Shown: positions 27,998 to 36,217, counted from the first letter of the stretch. The stretch is 64,000 nt of DNA from Roseomonas sp. (GCA_020249775.1 JADCFA010000023.1:1-64000), one strand, 5' to 3'. The notes: generated by a model from the letters alone, not told the origin. Translations and numbers: made by a program.

Positions 27998-28576
27998 GGA
28001 AGGATTAAATCAGCCTGCATTTCCCGGAGGCTATGGCGCTTGATAGGTGCCCGGTAAACCAATGTGAATGGGCGGCGCTCGGGCACCCTTTCCGAGAATG
28101 GTTGTCGGCGATTATTGTGCTGATGTTCTCGGCGTTTTTCACGCGGCCTTCCCTTTGTTCATGCTATTGCCTTGTGGAGCTTTGGAAGGTTGTAGGGATT
28201 GCAGAGCAGGGTCCATTCGCCTCTGACCCCTCCAGACCGCCAAGGAGGAACTGTCGGAAGCCGCCGATAAGCTTGATCTGGCCGAAAAAATATAGTCCAG
28301 CCGGCCTTCGGTCAGAGATTATCCCGATAGGGATATCATCTGACAGATGCCACGGAGTGAACCGCACGCGGACCGCAAGCGTTGCCACTCAGTCAGCACG
28401 GGTAGTGGCCTTCCATATGCGAATGACCATTCGCGCATGAATTTCTGCGTTGCAGCGGCGCAAATCATGGCTCGATGCCCCCAGCCGCCCCAGGCCGGTT
28501 GGGGTGGGTCTTTGAGCCTTTCGCGTGAACGCATATGAACGGAAAACGCCCAAGGAATTAGGGACAATGGCGCGTT
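27998..28576. other. gene-poor intergenic region
   Basis: About 580 bases without an intact gene. It contains the IS1182-like transposase remnant described at 28159-28280 and a hairpin-capable CCCCAGCC / GGTTGGGG pair at about 28478-28505. The longest open frame (28033-28440, +) has a composition unlike a protein and crosses the remnant in antisense, so it is not called. Confidence 0.45.
28159..28280 (-). pseudogene. IS1182-like transposase C-terminal remnant, frameshifted
   Basis: Read on the minus strand, one frame gives LIGGFRQFLLGGLEGSEA. The adjacent frame, entered one base later, continues WTLLCNPYNLPKLHKAIA followed by TGA. Joined, this matches the conserved C-terminal end of IS1182-type DDE transposases (GFRxFLLRGLxxVxxEW-x-LLC-x-x-x-NLLKL). 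The frameshift and the absence of the upstream catalytic domain show it is dead. No terminal inverted repeats found. Confidence 0.55.
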
Positions 28577-29191
28577 TCAACCCGCGCTGCGGCTGCGATC
28601 CCAAAGATTGGGCACGGTTTGATTATCGTAGCCCGAGATGAAGTATTCCGGCTGACTTGTCTCGGCATTGAACATGGCACGCTTCACCGCGCCGATATTG
28701 GCGCCATAGACATGGATGCTGATGCTGGTTTTGCCTGCAACCGCATTTTCCACGCGATGGATATCATAATTGTCACTGCTCAAGACCACGACATCGCCGC
28801 GCTTGGCGCGATCCACCCGGCCGGGGCGCATCGGTCCGCCATGCGGATCAGGGCGCATTTCGGTTGAGATTTCCTCACCCTGATGCACGCCAACCAGGCC
28901 CCAAACTGTGTGGTTATGCACCGGCGTCTTCTGCCCTGGGCCCCAGACAAAACAGACGACGGAAAATCGTTCCAGCGGGTCACAATGAAGCAGCAATTGC
29001 CGATAGCTATCCGTCGGCGCGGCATATTCCGGGGGTAGCCAATTGTCAGCAAGCACAAGCCGCCGCAGCAATTCTGGCGCTGCCTGCAGGAAGCGTGCCT
29101 CATCCGCGCCCGCATCAGCAAGGTCAGTCATGCCGCGGACGAAGTCTCGCAGCGGGGCTATGTCTTGCACAAGGGCGCTTCCGTTATCCAT
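28577..29191 (-). CDS. cysteine dioxygenase-like cupin (thiol dioxygenase family)
   Basis: 204 aa from ATG 29191, which is preceded by GAGG at good spacing; an ATG at 29227 is less likely. Double-stranded beta-helix protein with the thiol-dioxygenase iron site: two histidines in TPVHNHTVWGLVGVHQGEE and the third in YDIHRVENA, with a C-terminal SISIHVYGANIG that is typical of this family. Members oxidise cysteine or 3-mercaptopropionate to sulfinates. The substrate-deciding residues cannot be assigned by eye. It is followed by gene-poor DNA and preceded by an alcohol dehydrogenase on the same strand. Confidence 0.78.
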   Translation of the reverse strand: MDNGSALVQDIAPLRDFVRGMTDLADAGADEARFLQAAPELLRRLVLADNWLPPEYAAPTDSYRQLLLHCDPLERFSVVCFVWGPGQKTPVHNHTVWGLVGVHQGEEISTEMRPDPHGGPMRPGRVDRAKRGDVVVLSSDNYDIHRVENAVAGKTSISIHVYGANIGAVKRAMFNAETSQPEYFISGYDNQTVPNLWDRSRSAG

Positions 29192-29246
29192 AAACCTCAG
29201 AGTTGAACATTTTGAGGGATATTTCAACTTTTAGTTTAATAATTTT

Positions 29247-30314
29247 TCAAAGCCCCTCAGCGGTCAGTACAATACGGCCGTTGACCTTGCCATCCCGCAA
29301 CCTATTCAGCGCCGTATCCGCCTGATTAAGCGGCATGCGGGTAATCGGAATTCCCGGCAAGCCACCCTTCTGGGCGATGCCCACCAATTCGCGCAACTCC
29401 TTGACATTGCCCACATATGAACCCTGGATCGTGAGCGCGCGCATCGGCATGACAGGCAGCGGCACCGCCAATTCACCGCCAAATAGCCCCACCTGCACCA
29501 GCTTGCCGCCCTTGCGCAGCGCATCAAAGGCGCTCCGCGCCGTTTCGGTGCCATTCACCAAGTCAATAATGGCGCGCACGGGGCCGCCGCAGGCTTCCAT
29601 GATGCGCTTGGCGGTATCGGCATCGCCACCCTGGACGATATCGGTCGCCCCTTCCTGTTTTGCGGCTTCCAGCTTGGCCGGGCTGACATCCACCACCACG
29701 ATCCGCCGATGGCCCTTGGCCTTCAGCACCGCAATCGCGTTCAAGCCAAGCCCGCCGGCGCCGATCAGCACAATCGGCTCATCCGCCGGCATGGGCATGA
29801 CCTTGTTGATGGCGCTGAATACCGTAATGCCCGAACAGGCATAGGTCGCGGCCAAGGCGGGATCAAGGTTACCAACCGGCACCAAATGACGCGGTTCCGG
29901 CGCCAGCACATGCGTCGCATAGCCACCATGCTGATAGACGCCCAAGCTTTTGGGCGTGAGGCACATATTATCCTCATCCGCGCGGCAGGCATCACAGGTG
30001 CCGCAGCCAACCCAGGGGAAGACCACCATATGATCGCCGACCTTGAGCCCAGCGCCATTCGCCTCTGGCCCCCATTTCAGCACGCGGCCAACAATTTCAT
30101 GCCCCATGGCGAGCGGCAGTTTCACCCCCCGATCAGAGAGCTTGAGGTAACCGCGTGAGCCAAGATCATAGCCGCCTTCCCAGATATGCAAATCGGAATG
30201 GCACACCCCGGCATGGGTGATTTCCAGCAGCACCTGCTTTCCGGTGGGTTCCGGTGTTGGGATATTGATTTCCTGAAGCGGTTTTCCCGCTTCAATGACA
30301 GCCCAGGCGCGCAT
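29247..30314 (-). CDS. zinc-dependent alcohol dehydrogenase (MDR family)
   Basis: 355 aa from ATG 30314 (MRAWAVIEAG); longer upstream starts lack family similarity. Catalytic zinc ligands lie in AGVCHSDLHIWEGG and GHEIVG. The structural zinc lobe has four cysteines, CGTCDACRADEDNMC. The Rossmann fold begins IVLIGAGGLGLNAIAVLKA and the aspartate in VVVDVSPAKL points to NAD preference. It reduces or oxidises a primary or secondary alcohol; substrate unknown. It lies between a Bug receptor gene (70 bases upstream) and the thiol-dioxygenase-like gene, all leftward. Confidence 0.9.
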   Translation of the reverse strand: MRAWAVIEAGKPLQEINIPTPEPTGKQVLLEITHAGVCHSDLHIWEGGYDLGSRGYLKLSDRGVKLPLAMGHEIVGRVLKWGPEANGAGLKVGDHMVVFPWVGCGTCDACRADEDNMCLTPKSLGVYQHGGYATHVLAPEPRHLVPVGNLDPALAATYACSGITVFSAINKVMPMPADEPIVLIGAGGLGLNAIAVLKAKGHRRIVVVDVSPAKLEAAKQEGATDIVQGGDADTAKRIMEACGGPVRAIIDLVNGTETARSAFDALRKGGKLVQVGLFGGELAVPLPVMPMRALTIQGSYVGNVKELRELVGIAQKGGLPGIPITRMPLNQADTALNRLRDGKVNGRIVLTAEGL

Positions 30315-30384
30315 GGCAGACTTCCCCATTTCTTGGCGTTGCTGCCATGGGAACAAGCTCTGCGCCGCTGGTCAAGCGGTGTTT

Positions 30385-31356
30385 TCAATCCGGCCGGATA
30401 TTGTTCTCCCGCACTACCCGCCCCCAGGTCGCGATCTGGGTGGAGAGAAATTGCGTGAAAGCGGCCTCTCCCTGCGGGTTGAGGTCTATGCCAAGGCCAA
30501 TGATGCGCTGGCGCAGTTCCGGCACTTCCAATGCCTTGCGCACTGCCGCATCCATGCGTGCCTTGATCGCTTCCGGCAGACGCGCAGGACCAAGGAAACC
30601 CCAGAAGGCGCGCGAATCGACACCCGCAATGCCGAGTTCCGTCATGCTTGGCACATCCGGGATATTGGGGCTGCGCGTGGCGCCGGTTTGCGCGAGTGGC
30701 ACCAGCGTGCCGGCATCAATATGAACACCGATGGCGGGGCGTGTGGCGATGGGCAAATCCACCTCACCAGCCGCGGCGGCAACCGCCAGCCGCCCGCCGC
30801 CACGATAGGGCACATGCACGAGCTTGAAGCCGCCTGCGCGCTGGATGAGTTCCATCGTCAAATGCGCCAGGCTGCCATTGCCGATGGTGCCGTAAGTAAT
30901 GGTATCCGGCCTTGCCTTGGCCGCAGTTACCACATCGGCGAAACTGCGATAGGGGCGTGTGCGATGCGCTGTCAGTACCATGGGTGCGGTGCCGAACAGC
31001 AAAAGCGAGGTCAAATCGCGTTCAGTATCGAAACCCATATTCGGAATAAGCGCCGGATTGACCGCATGCGTGTCAAACACGATCAGCCAGGTATTGCCAT
31101 CAGGTGCCGCACGCGCGACCTGCGCTGTGCCGAGTGAGCCAGATGCACCGCCGCGATTTTCCACAATGAAGGGCACGCCAAGATCGGCCTGAAGATAGGG
31201 TTGCAGCAGGCGCGCCAGCGCGTCCGTAGAACCACCGGGCGGGAAAGGCACCACGATACGGATAGGGCCTGTGGGCCAGGCACCCTGGGCGCTGGCGATA
31301 TGCGGCCCAGCGAGTAAGGCCGGCATGGCCGCCAGGATGGTTCTTTTTTTGATCAC
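30385..31356 (-). CDS. Bug/TctC-family receptor protein
   Basis: 323 aa. The signal is MIKKRTILAAMPALLAGPHIASAQ. It carries IRIVVPFPPGGSTDALARLL, VENRGGASGSLGTAQV, FDTHAVNPALIPNMGFDTERDLTSLL and HVPYRGGGRLAVAAAAGEV. The FDTHAVNP..GFDTERD region is nearly the same as in the receptor at 3223-4194, marking these two as close paralogues. It begins 27 bases after the telA stop on the same strand, though a functional link to telA is not evident. Confidence 0.9.
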   Translation of the reverse strand: MIKKRTILAAMPALLAGPHIASAQGAWPTGPIRIVVPFPPGGSTDALARLLQPYLQADLGVPFIVENRGGASGSLGTAQVARAAPDGNTWLIVFDTHAVNPALIPNMGFDTERDLTSLLLFGTAPMVLTAHRTRPYRSFADVVTAAKARPDTITYGTIGNGSLAHLTMELIQRAGGFKLVHVPYRGGGRLAVAAAAGEVDLPIATRPAIGVHIDAGTLVPLAQTGATRSPNIPDVPSMTELGIAGVDSRAFWGFLGPARLPEAIKARMDAAVRKALEVPELRQRIIGLGIDLNPQGEAAFTQFLSTQIATWGRVVRENNIRPD

Positions 31357-31383
31357 GTGAGGCTTCTCCCGGGTGGTGTTGGT

Positions 31384-32445
31384 TCAGGGTTTTGGTGCGG
31401 GCGGTATTGCCTTCGCGGCCATCAATGCGCGGCGGATTTCGGCTTCTGCCTTGTCCAATTCCACCGCCGCATCGGCGCGCTGGGCGCGGGCGCGCTCAGC
31501 GATAGTCAGGCTGTCTTCAATGGTCGCAACGAGCAACTGATTGGCCTGCTTCACCGCAGCCAGATCAAATACGCCGCGTTCGATCTCATTCCGCGCTTCC
31601 GCATTGCCCTGACGCAGCCTCTCGGCATTCGCGGTCAGCAATTGATTGGTCAGATCATTGGCCTGCTTCAGCGTCTGCCCGGCATCGCGCATGCGCTGAA
31701 TGGCGAGTGCTTGGGCAAGCTGCTGGCGCCAAAGCGGCACGGTATTGGCGACCACGGATTGAATCTTCGCCGCCAAGGCCTTGTCATTTTCCTGAATAAG
31801 CCGGATGGAAGGCAAGGCCTGCATCGCGACTTGCCGTGTCAGGCGCAGATCGTGAATGCGCCGATCAAGTTCATCACGCGCCGCGCGCAAATCCCGCAGC
31901 TTCTGCGCGGCCAGCATATCGCCGGCAGTGGCCTTGGCTTCGGCTTCGGGGATCGCAATGCTGTCCGTATTGTTCAGCACAATCTCACCGGCTGCGATGT
32001 GATCGCCAAGGCCGTGGAACCAATCAAGCGTCGCGCCATAGAGCCGTTCGAGTTTTTCGACATCTTCCAAAAGCCGCGTGCGATGGGCATCGAGCTTGTC
32101 GCCAATCGCCTCCACCTGGTCCTTCAGCCCTTCATAGCGGCTGATCACCTGCGCTGCTTCAGCGCCTGCCTTGTTGAACATCCGCGCGAAAAAGCCGGGC
32201 TTTTCCGCCAGCCCCGAAACATCAAAGCCGCGCAAGGTCGTGAGCAGGTTGCCGAGCGTCTGCCCCGCTTCCCCCGCTTCGCGATTCTTCGCCCCTTCCA
32301 GCATGGCATCGGCGGCCGCCGAGGCGCGAGTTTGTGCTTCCTGCCCGAAGCGGAGCACCGCGGCTGGGTCCGTCACGTCAAGCTGGGCAGCGAGGCGTTC
32401 AACCTCGGCCCGGCGTTCCTCGGGGGTCACGATAATGTCGCTCAT
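31384..32445 (-). CDS. TelA/KlaA-family toxic anion resistance protein
   Basis: 353 aa, mostly helical and coiled-coil. TelA family blocks: GFFARMFNKAGAEAAQVISRYEG, DKLDAHRTRLLEDVEKLERLY, TRQVAMQALPSIRLIQENDKAL and IQSVVANTVPLWRQQLAQALA. These are the most conserved parts of proteins linked to tellurite and cell-envelope toxicant resistance. The start ATG overlaps the xpaC-like stop (ATGA), so the two are coupled. The pairing of XpaC-like and TelA-like proteins is a common conserved neighbourhood. Confidence 0.9.
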   Translation of the reverse strand: MSDIIVTPEERRAEVERLAAQLDVTDPAAVLRFGQEAQTRASAAADAMLEGAKNREAGEAGQTLGNLLTTLRGFDVSGLAEKPGFFARMFNKAGAEAAQVISRYEGLKDQVEAIGDKLDAHRTRLLEDVEKLERLYGATLDWFHGLGDHIAAGEIVLNNTDSIAIPEAEAKATAGDMLAAQKLRDLRAARDELDRRIHDLRLTRQVAMQALPSIRLIQENDKALAAKIQSVVANTVPLWRQQLAQALAIQRMRDAGQTLKQANDLTNQLLTANAERLRQGNAEARNEIERGVFDLAAVKQANQLLVATIEDSLTIAERARAQRADAAVELDKAEAEIRRALMAAKAIPPAPKP

Positions 32446-33152
32446 GAATAGCCTTCCTCGCGCAGCCTTTCGGCCAGCACCTTGACTTGGATATCAAGCG
32501 CCGCGCTTTCCTCGGCGCGGAGATCATCGCGCAGCCGCTTTGCGGCAGCCTCCAGATCACCCAGAAGCGCGCCAAGCGCTGGCGGCGGCGCAGCGCCGGC
32601 TTCAAGGCGCGATGCGATGCGTTCAAGACCGTCCAAATGCACCACCAGGAAACGGCGCGCGCGGGCAATACCCTCGGGCCGCGCTTCCAGATCATCCAGC
32701 ACCTGACCAATCGCCTGCGTCACCGGGATCAGGCGCGGTTCATTGTCGCGCACCGCGATGGCTTCAATGCCGGCCAGCCTGATGCGCGCATCCGCAAGCG
32801 GGCCAGAGGGCGGCGGTGGCGGCGGCGCGGGCGGTGCCACTTCCGGGATTTCGGCATAAAGCAGCCGTGTGCCGCCCCAGGCGCCGAGCGCGAAAAGCAA
32901 CCCAATGATCGGGCCAGCCCCGGCGCCAAGCCCGGTGGCGAGGCCGGCCGCCACGCCCATCAGCACGGCAGCGCGCTTGGCGTCGCCTTTCCTGGCGCGC
33001 TTCATGATGCGCGCGGCGATGAAGGGCAGACCAATGCCGAGCAGGCAGCCGATCAGCGCTGTCTGGCGCATGGCAAAAAGGTTGAACAAGGTGGCCGGCA
33101 CCAGCGCGAGGCCCATCATGGGCAGCAGCCAAAGGCGCCAAAAGCTGTTCAC
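32442..33152 (-). CDS. XpaC-like (5-bromo-4-chloroindolyl phosphate hydrolysis) family membrane protein
   Basis: 236 aa with a GTG start at 33152 that overlaps the preceding small gene's TGA (GTGA). Two N-terminal hydrophobic hairpins (about residues 8-45 and 62-98) are followed by a proline run (PPAPPPPPPSGP) and a cytoplasmic helical region (RIRLAGIEAIAVRDNEPRL...GLERIASRL), the layout of XpaC proteins that sit next to TelA. Despite the family name, enzyme activity is not established. Second gene of a three-gene coupled operon. Confidence 0.82.
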   Translation of the reverse strand: MNSFWRLWLLPMMGLALVPATLFNLFAMRQTALIGCLLGIGLPFIAARIMKRARKGDAKRAAVLMGVAAGLATGLGAGAGPIIGLLFALGAWGGTRLLYAEIPEVAPPAPPPPPPSGPLADARIRLAGIEAIAVRDNEPRLIPVTQAIGQVLDDLEARPEGIARARRFLVVHLDGLERIASRLEAGAAPPPALGALLGDLEAAAKRLRDDLRAEESAALDIQVKVLAERLREEGYS

Positions 33153-33307
33153 AGCCCGATGACCGAAGCGACCGCGCGCCAGAGCGCCAGCAAGCCCGCC
33201 AACGCCATGGTGCCACCAAGCAGCATGAAGCCAAGCCAGCGCTTCAGGGCCAGCGGCAGGATTGGGGTTTGGGGCGCCGGCAGGGGCGCGTTGCGGTTTT
33301 CACTCAC
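33149..33307 (-). CDS. 52-aa single-helix membrane protein upstream of xpaC-like gene
   Basis: Short frame from GTG 33307 to TGA 33149. The protein starts VSENRNAPLPAPQTP, has one hydrophobic helix at about residues 26-45 (LGFMLLGGTMALAGLLALW) and ends in SVIGL. A TAAGG ribosome site lies just before the GTG, and its stop overlaps the xpaC-like GTG by 4 bases, the same coupling used between xpaC and telA. These points argue that it is real and a third component of the envelope-stress operon. Confidence 0.6.
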   Translation of the reverse strand: MSENRNAPLPAPQTPILPLALKRWLGFMLLGGTMALAGLLALWRAVASVIGL

Positions 33308-33369
33308 GCGGCCTTACATCGCCTTTGGGATGCGGCCTATCAAGACCGGCAGCGAGCAGGAGTTGCGCC

Positions 33370-34299
33370 ATGGAACAAATCGCCATCATCGGAACCGGGC
33401 TGATTGGCCGCGCCTGGGCCATGGTTTTCGCCCGCGCTGGCCATAATGTGCGGATTTGGGACCCGGTGGCGGGGGTCTCTGAAACGGCCCTCCGCCTGAT
33501 CGGGCAGAGCCTGCAGGATTTGGCCGATGCCGGGCTGATCAGCGAAGTGCCAGCGGTTATTGCAGCCCGCATCAGCTCCGCCGCCAGCATGGAAGCATGT
33601 GTCGCAGGGGCCGCGCATGTACAGGAAAACGGCCCGGAACGGGTGGAGCCAAAGCGGGAGCTTTTCGCCCGCCTTGATGCGCTGTGCGGGCCGGATGTGG
33701 TGCTGGCATCCTCAACTTCTGGCATTCCAGCAAGCGCCTTTACCGAGGGGCTTGCCGGGCGCGCGCGCTGCCTGGTCGCGCATCCGGTGAACCCGCCCTA
33801 TCTGGTCCCCCTCGTGGAATTGGTGGGCGCGCCCTGGACCGCGCCGGCAGTTGTGGCGCGCACGCGGGCATTGATGGCGCGTGTCGGTCAGGTGCCGGTG
33901 ACCGCGATGAAGGAAACCCGCGGCTTTGTGCTGAACCGGCTGCAAGCCGCACTGGTTGCTGAGGCCTTCCGCTTGGTGCGCGACGGAGTGATGAGTGTGG
34001 AAGATGTGGATGCCTGCGTGAAGGATGGGCTTGGGCTGCGCTGGTCCTTCATGGGGCCGTTCGAGACGATTGACCTGAACGCGCCGGGCGGGGTGGCGGA
34101 TTACGCAGCGCGCTTCGGCGGACTGATGGGCGGGATTACGGAAGAACAGACGCCGTTTTTGTATGATGAAGCAACGGTTGCCCGCGTGACCGCGGAACGG
34201 CGCGCGGCGCTGCCCTTGGAGAAGATTGGTGAGCGTTCAGCCTGGCGGGATCGGCGGTTGATGGGGGTGTTGGGGCACAAGAGGAAGGTGGGGGAGTAG
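33370..34299 (+). CDS. 3-hydroxyacyl-CoA dehydrogenase family protein (lambda-crystallin-like)
   Basis: 309 aa from ATG 33370. The N-terminal Rossmann fold starts QIAIIGTGLIGRAWAMVFA with the acidic end of strand 2 in VRIWDPVAG (NAD preference). The catalytic region is CLVAHPVNPPYLVPLVELVGAP, where the histidine and glutamate form the dyad. The C-terminal domain has GFVLNRLQAALVAEAFRLV and WSFMGPFETIDLNAPGGV. The latter resembles L-gulonate 3-dehydrogenase and carnitine dehydrogenase more than fatty-acid beta-oxidation FadB. Last gene before the AT-rich retron island. Confidence 0.87.
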   Translation: MEQIAIIGTGLIGRAWAMVFARAGHNVRIWDPVAGVSETALRLIGQSLQDLADAGLISEVPAVIAARISSAASMEACVAGAAHVQENGPERVEPKRELFARLDALCGPDVVLASSTSGIPASAFTEGLAGRARCLVAHPVNPPYLVPLVELVGAPWTAPAVVARTRALMARVGQVPVTAMKETRGFVLNRLQAALVAEAFRLVRDGVMSVEDVDACVKDGLGLRWSFMGPFETIDLNAPGGVADYAARFGGLMGGITEEQTPFLYDEATVARVTAERRAALPLEKIGERSAWRDRRLMGVLGHKRKVGE

Positions 34300-34379
34300 G
34301 TCACGAGGGTTATGAAAAATTTCGAAAAGACCGCAAAACTCAAGACGGTGATGATTGAACAGAAAAACAGAATTTCGCA

Positions 34380-35312
34380 TCAAACCCGTTCGATCTGCCT
34401 TGAGTAGTTAACATGCCCCCTAATTCTTTGTGCATCTTCAGCCTTTACGGCGTCCTTCTCGAAGAGATGATTGAAGGCGCGAATCTTATTACGATAACCC
34501 TTAGTGAGACGGATTTTTTCGCCGTGAACAAGTAAACCATGCACCTTCAATCTTTGTGGTAATTGTACCGTTGATGTCTTCCGCTCAGCTAAACGCCAGC
34601 ACGTCTTCTCAAAAACGTTCTTAATAGCCAACAACAAATTTTCGGGCGGGCTCAATGTGCCAGAGAGGACGATATCGTCTGCATATCGTGTATATCTTGC
34701 TCCACAATTTTGAGCGATTAAAGATATCTTATCATCGATATCGCTCAGCGCTATGTTTGAAATAACAGGACTTGTTGGAGCACCTTGAGAAAGTCGCAGC
34801 TTGAAGCAAAGCAAACTTGAAAGAATCGAAATACTCGCGTCAGTTTTATAGCCGAGTTTTCGGAGTGCTTTTTCTACGGTATCAACCTTTGTTGATGGAA
34901 AGAAATTCTCGAGATCGACGGATATTACCCACTGTGCGTTCAAGTGAACACGCGCGGCCGTTATGTGAGATCGCCCTTTTACAAACCCGTGTACCGCCGG
35001 GTGCGCGCTCCATTTGTGTTCAAAGTGAATCGAAAGCCACTTTTGAATAAACTTCAATCCAACTCGAGGCGCTTCAATCTGACGAAAAGTCTTACCTTTC
35101 GGTATAGAAAACACGCGATATTGACGGTCTGGGCGATTTTGAAGCGACCATAGAAACCCTGGATTAAAGCCGGTCATGACTGCAAGCGCTTCAAGGGAGG
35201 TTACTGGAGGCAAGCCAAGAGCAGTTAGGCGAGAGATCTCCTCAGCTTCGGCCGAGGAGCAAAAAGCGCCCATCCCTAGCAGAAGGTCCTGTTCGCTGCC
35301 TGCGCACAGCAT
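34380..35312 (-). CDS. retron-type reverse transcriptase
   Basis: 310 aa from ATG 35312. The ATG at 35345 lies inside the 3' flank of the RNA element (a2), so the downstream start is preferred. RT core motifs: FSIPKGKTFRQIEAP..GLKFIQKWL (RT0-1), VISVDLENFFPS with the first catalytic aspartate (residue 133), SQGAPTSPVISNI (176-188), and RYTRYADDIVLSG with the YADD box at 210-213. Retron-specific features: an AxxH region X variant in HITAARVHLN, and a region Y VHGLLVHGEKIRLTKGYRNKIRA in place of VTG. It would copy part of the RNA encoded just upstream into multicopy single-stranded DNA. The AT-rich composition differs from its neighbours, indicating transfer. Confidence 0.9.
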   Translation of the reverse strand: MLCAGSEQDLLLGMGAFCSSAEAEEISRLTALGLPPVTSLEALAVMTGFNPGFLWSLQNRPDRQYRVFSIPKGKTFRQIEAPRVGLKFIQKWLSIHFEHKWSAHPAVHGFVKGRSHITAARVHLNAQWVISVDLENFFPSTKVDTVEKALRKLGYKTDASISILSSLLCFKLRLSQGAPTSPVISNIALSDIDDKISLIAQNCGARYTRYADDIVLSGTLSPPENLLLAIKNVFEKTCWRLAERKTSTVQLPQRLKVHGLLVHGEKIRLTKGYRNKIRAFNHLFEKDAVKAEDAQRIRGHVNYSRQIERV

Positions 35313-35331
35313 CTGACTGTAAACAGCGTGG

Positions 35332-35480
35332 TGTGGGAGCCCCATTTAGCAAAGCTCGCTTTCGTGAGCGCCGGCTCTGTTGTCGGCGATTCGAAGGAGC
35401 GCCGACAACAGAGCCGGTGTCCTTCTTTTCATAGTCTTGGCTAGTGGGCATGATGCACACCCGCGCCTGAGGCTCCCACA
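35332..35480 (-). ncRNA. retron msr-msd RNA
   Basis: Transcribed leftward between the 242-aa gene and the RT gene. TGTGGGAGCC at the 5' end (35480-35471 on the minus strand) is perfectly complementary to GGCTCCCACA at the 3' end (35341-35332), matching the a1/a2 ends of retrons. Inside, a short msr-type hairpin (35444-35460, 7 bp with one mismatch, 3-base loop) is followed by a perfect 18-bp inverted repeat at 35371-35388 / 35400-35417 with an 11-base loop, as expected for the msd stem. A smaller GCTC/GAGC hairpin follows towards a2. The priming G could not be fixed: AGG right after a1 and TAGC at 35440-35443 are candidates. Confidence 0.8.
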
Positions 35481-35488
35481 TTTCAACG

Positions 35489-36217
35489 CTAGCTGTCCTT
35501 TTTACCCAGCGCAAGAGCGCGCTTGATGTCAGGGCTTGCCCGGCTTTTTTCAGTTCCAAGTCTCCTTAGACCTTCTAAAGAAAGAAAAAATTGTCCATTC
35601 GCTTTACGAACAACTGAGCCCGCCTTACGCAACCGGTCTAAAGCGTGAGCCATCCATACCTCATTTGGAACTTTATAGCGTTTCTCCTCGAGCGAGCGCG
35701 AGAGAGAGGCCGCCGAACATGGGGCTATGATGCGGAGCGACCTGAGGATCACCGTCGGCGTTGGAATATCCTCGTCGTGCGTAAAAAACACGGATACATC
35801 ATCGATATCCAACAGCGTAAAAAACTCTCTAAGAAATTTTCGGATCTCCTCCATCTTCTCTGGATCAATGCGTTTTTTTGGTTCAACCCAAACTGAGGCG
35901 CGCTTGTAGTTGACCACTGTGAATGAATTTCGTACGATATTTTGAAATTTTGTAAACAACAGGGTCTTTATAGAGCCGTCGAATTCCTCACTTTTCTTAT
36001 CGATGAGCACGAAACCTAGCTGAATGCCCTGCCGCTCGGCGGCCGCCGAAATCGCACTTAAGGTAAGCTGACTTGGCCCCTTTTTTTTATCATCGTTGGA
36101 CGAAGCAAAAATGAATGCGACAAACCGATCGGTTTCCACATGATCCTGGATCAGGGGACCGGCAAGTCGTATTTTTTTTGCTTTAAGTAGTTGCTCGATA
36201 AAGGACAAATCAGTCAT
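35489..36217 (-). CDS. retron-associated protein of unknown function, possible C-terminal winged helix
   Basis: 242 aa starting 8 bases inside the end of the HEPN-like gene and ending 9 bases before the retron RNA. Residues about 30-125 alternate strands and helices (DRFVAFIFASSNDDKK, GIQLGFVLIDKKSEE, SFTVVNYKRASVWVEPKK), suggesting an alpha/beta domain. Residues about 155-230 (TPTVILRSLRIIAPCSAASLSRSL..VWMAHALDRLRKAGSVVRKANGQFFLSLEGLRRL) look like a winged helix-turn-helix with a beta-wing. No enzymatic motif is recognised. By position it is a candidate effector or adaptor of the retron. AT-rich like the RT gene. Confidence 0.7.
   Translation of the reverse strand: MTDLSFIEQLLKAKKIRLAGPLIQDHVETDRFVAFIFASSNDDKKKGPSQLTLSAISAAAERQGIQLGFVLIDKKSEEFDGSIKTLLFTKFQNIVRNSFTVVNYKRASVWVEPKKRIDPEKMEEIRKFLREFFTLLDIDDVSVFFTHDEDIPTPTVILRSLRIIAPCSAASLSRSLEEKRYKVPNEVWMAHALDRLRKAGSVVRKANGQFFLSLEGLRRLGTEKSRASPDIKRALALGKKDS

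Noticed and set aside
28033-28440. 135-codon plus-strand frame
   Set aside because: Composition is not protein-like, and it runs antisense through the IS1182-like remnant.
34380-35345. RT as a group II intron maturase or DGR enzyme
   Set aside because: No maturase/endonuclease domain, no intron-like flanks, no template/variable repeat pair; length and region Y fit retron RTs.
35371-35417. Reading the 18-bp hairpin simply as a terminator of the 242-aa gene
   Set aside because: No T-tract follows on the minus strand, and it is framed by complementary a1/a2 ends next to an RT gene, which a terminator would not explain.
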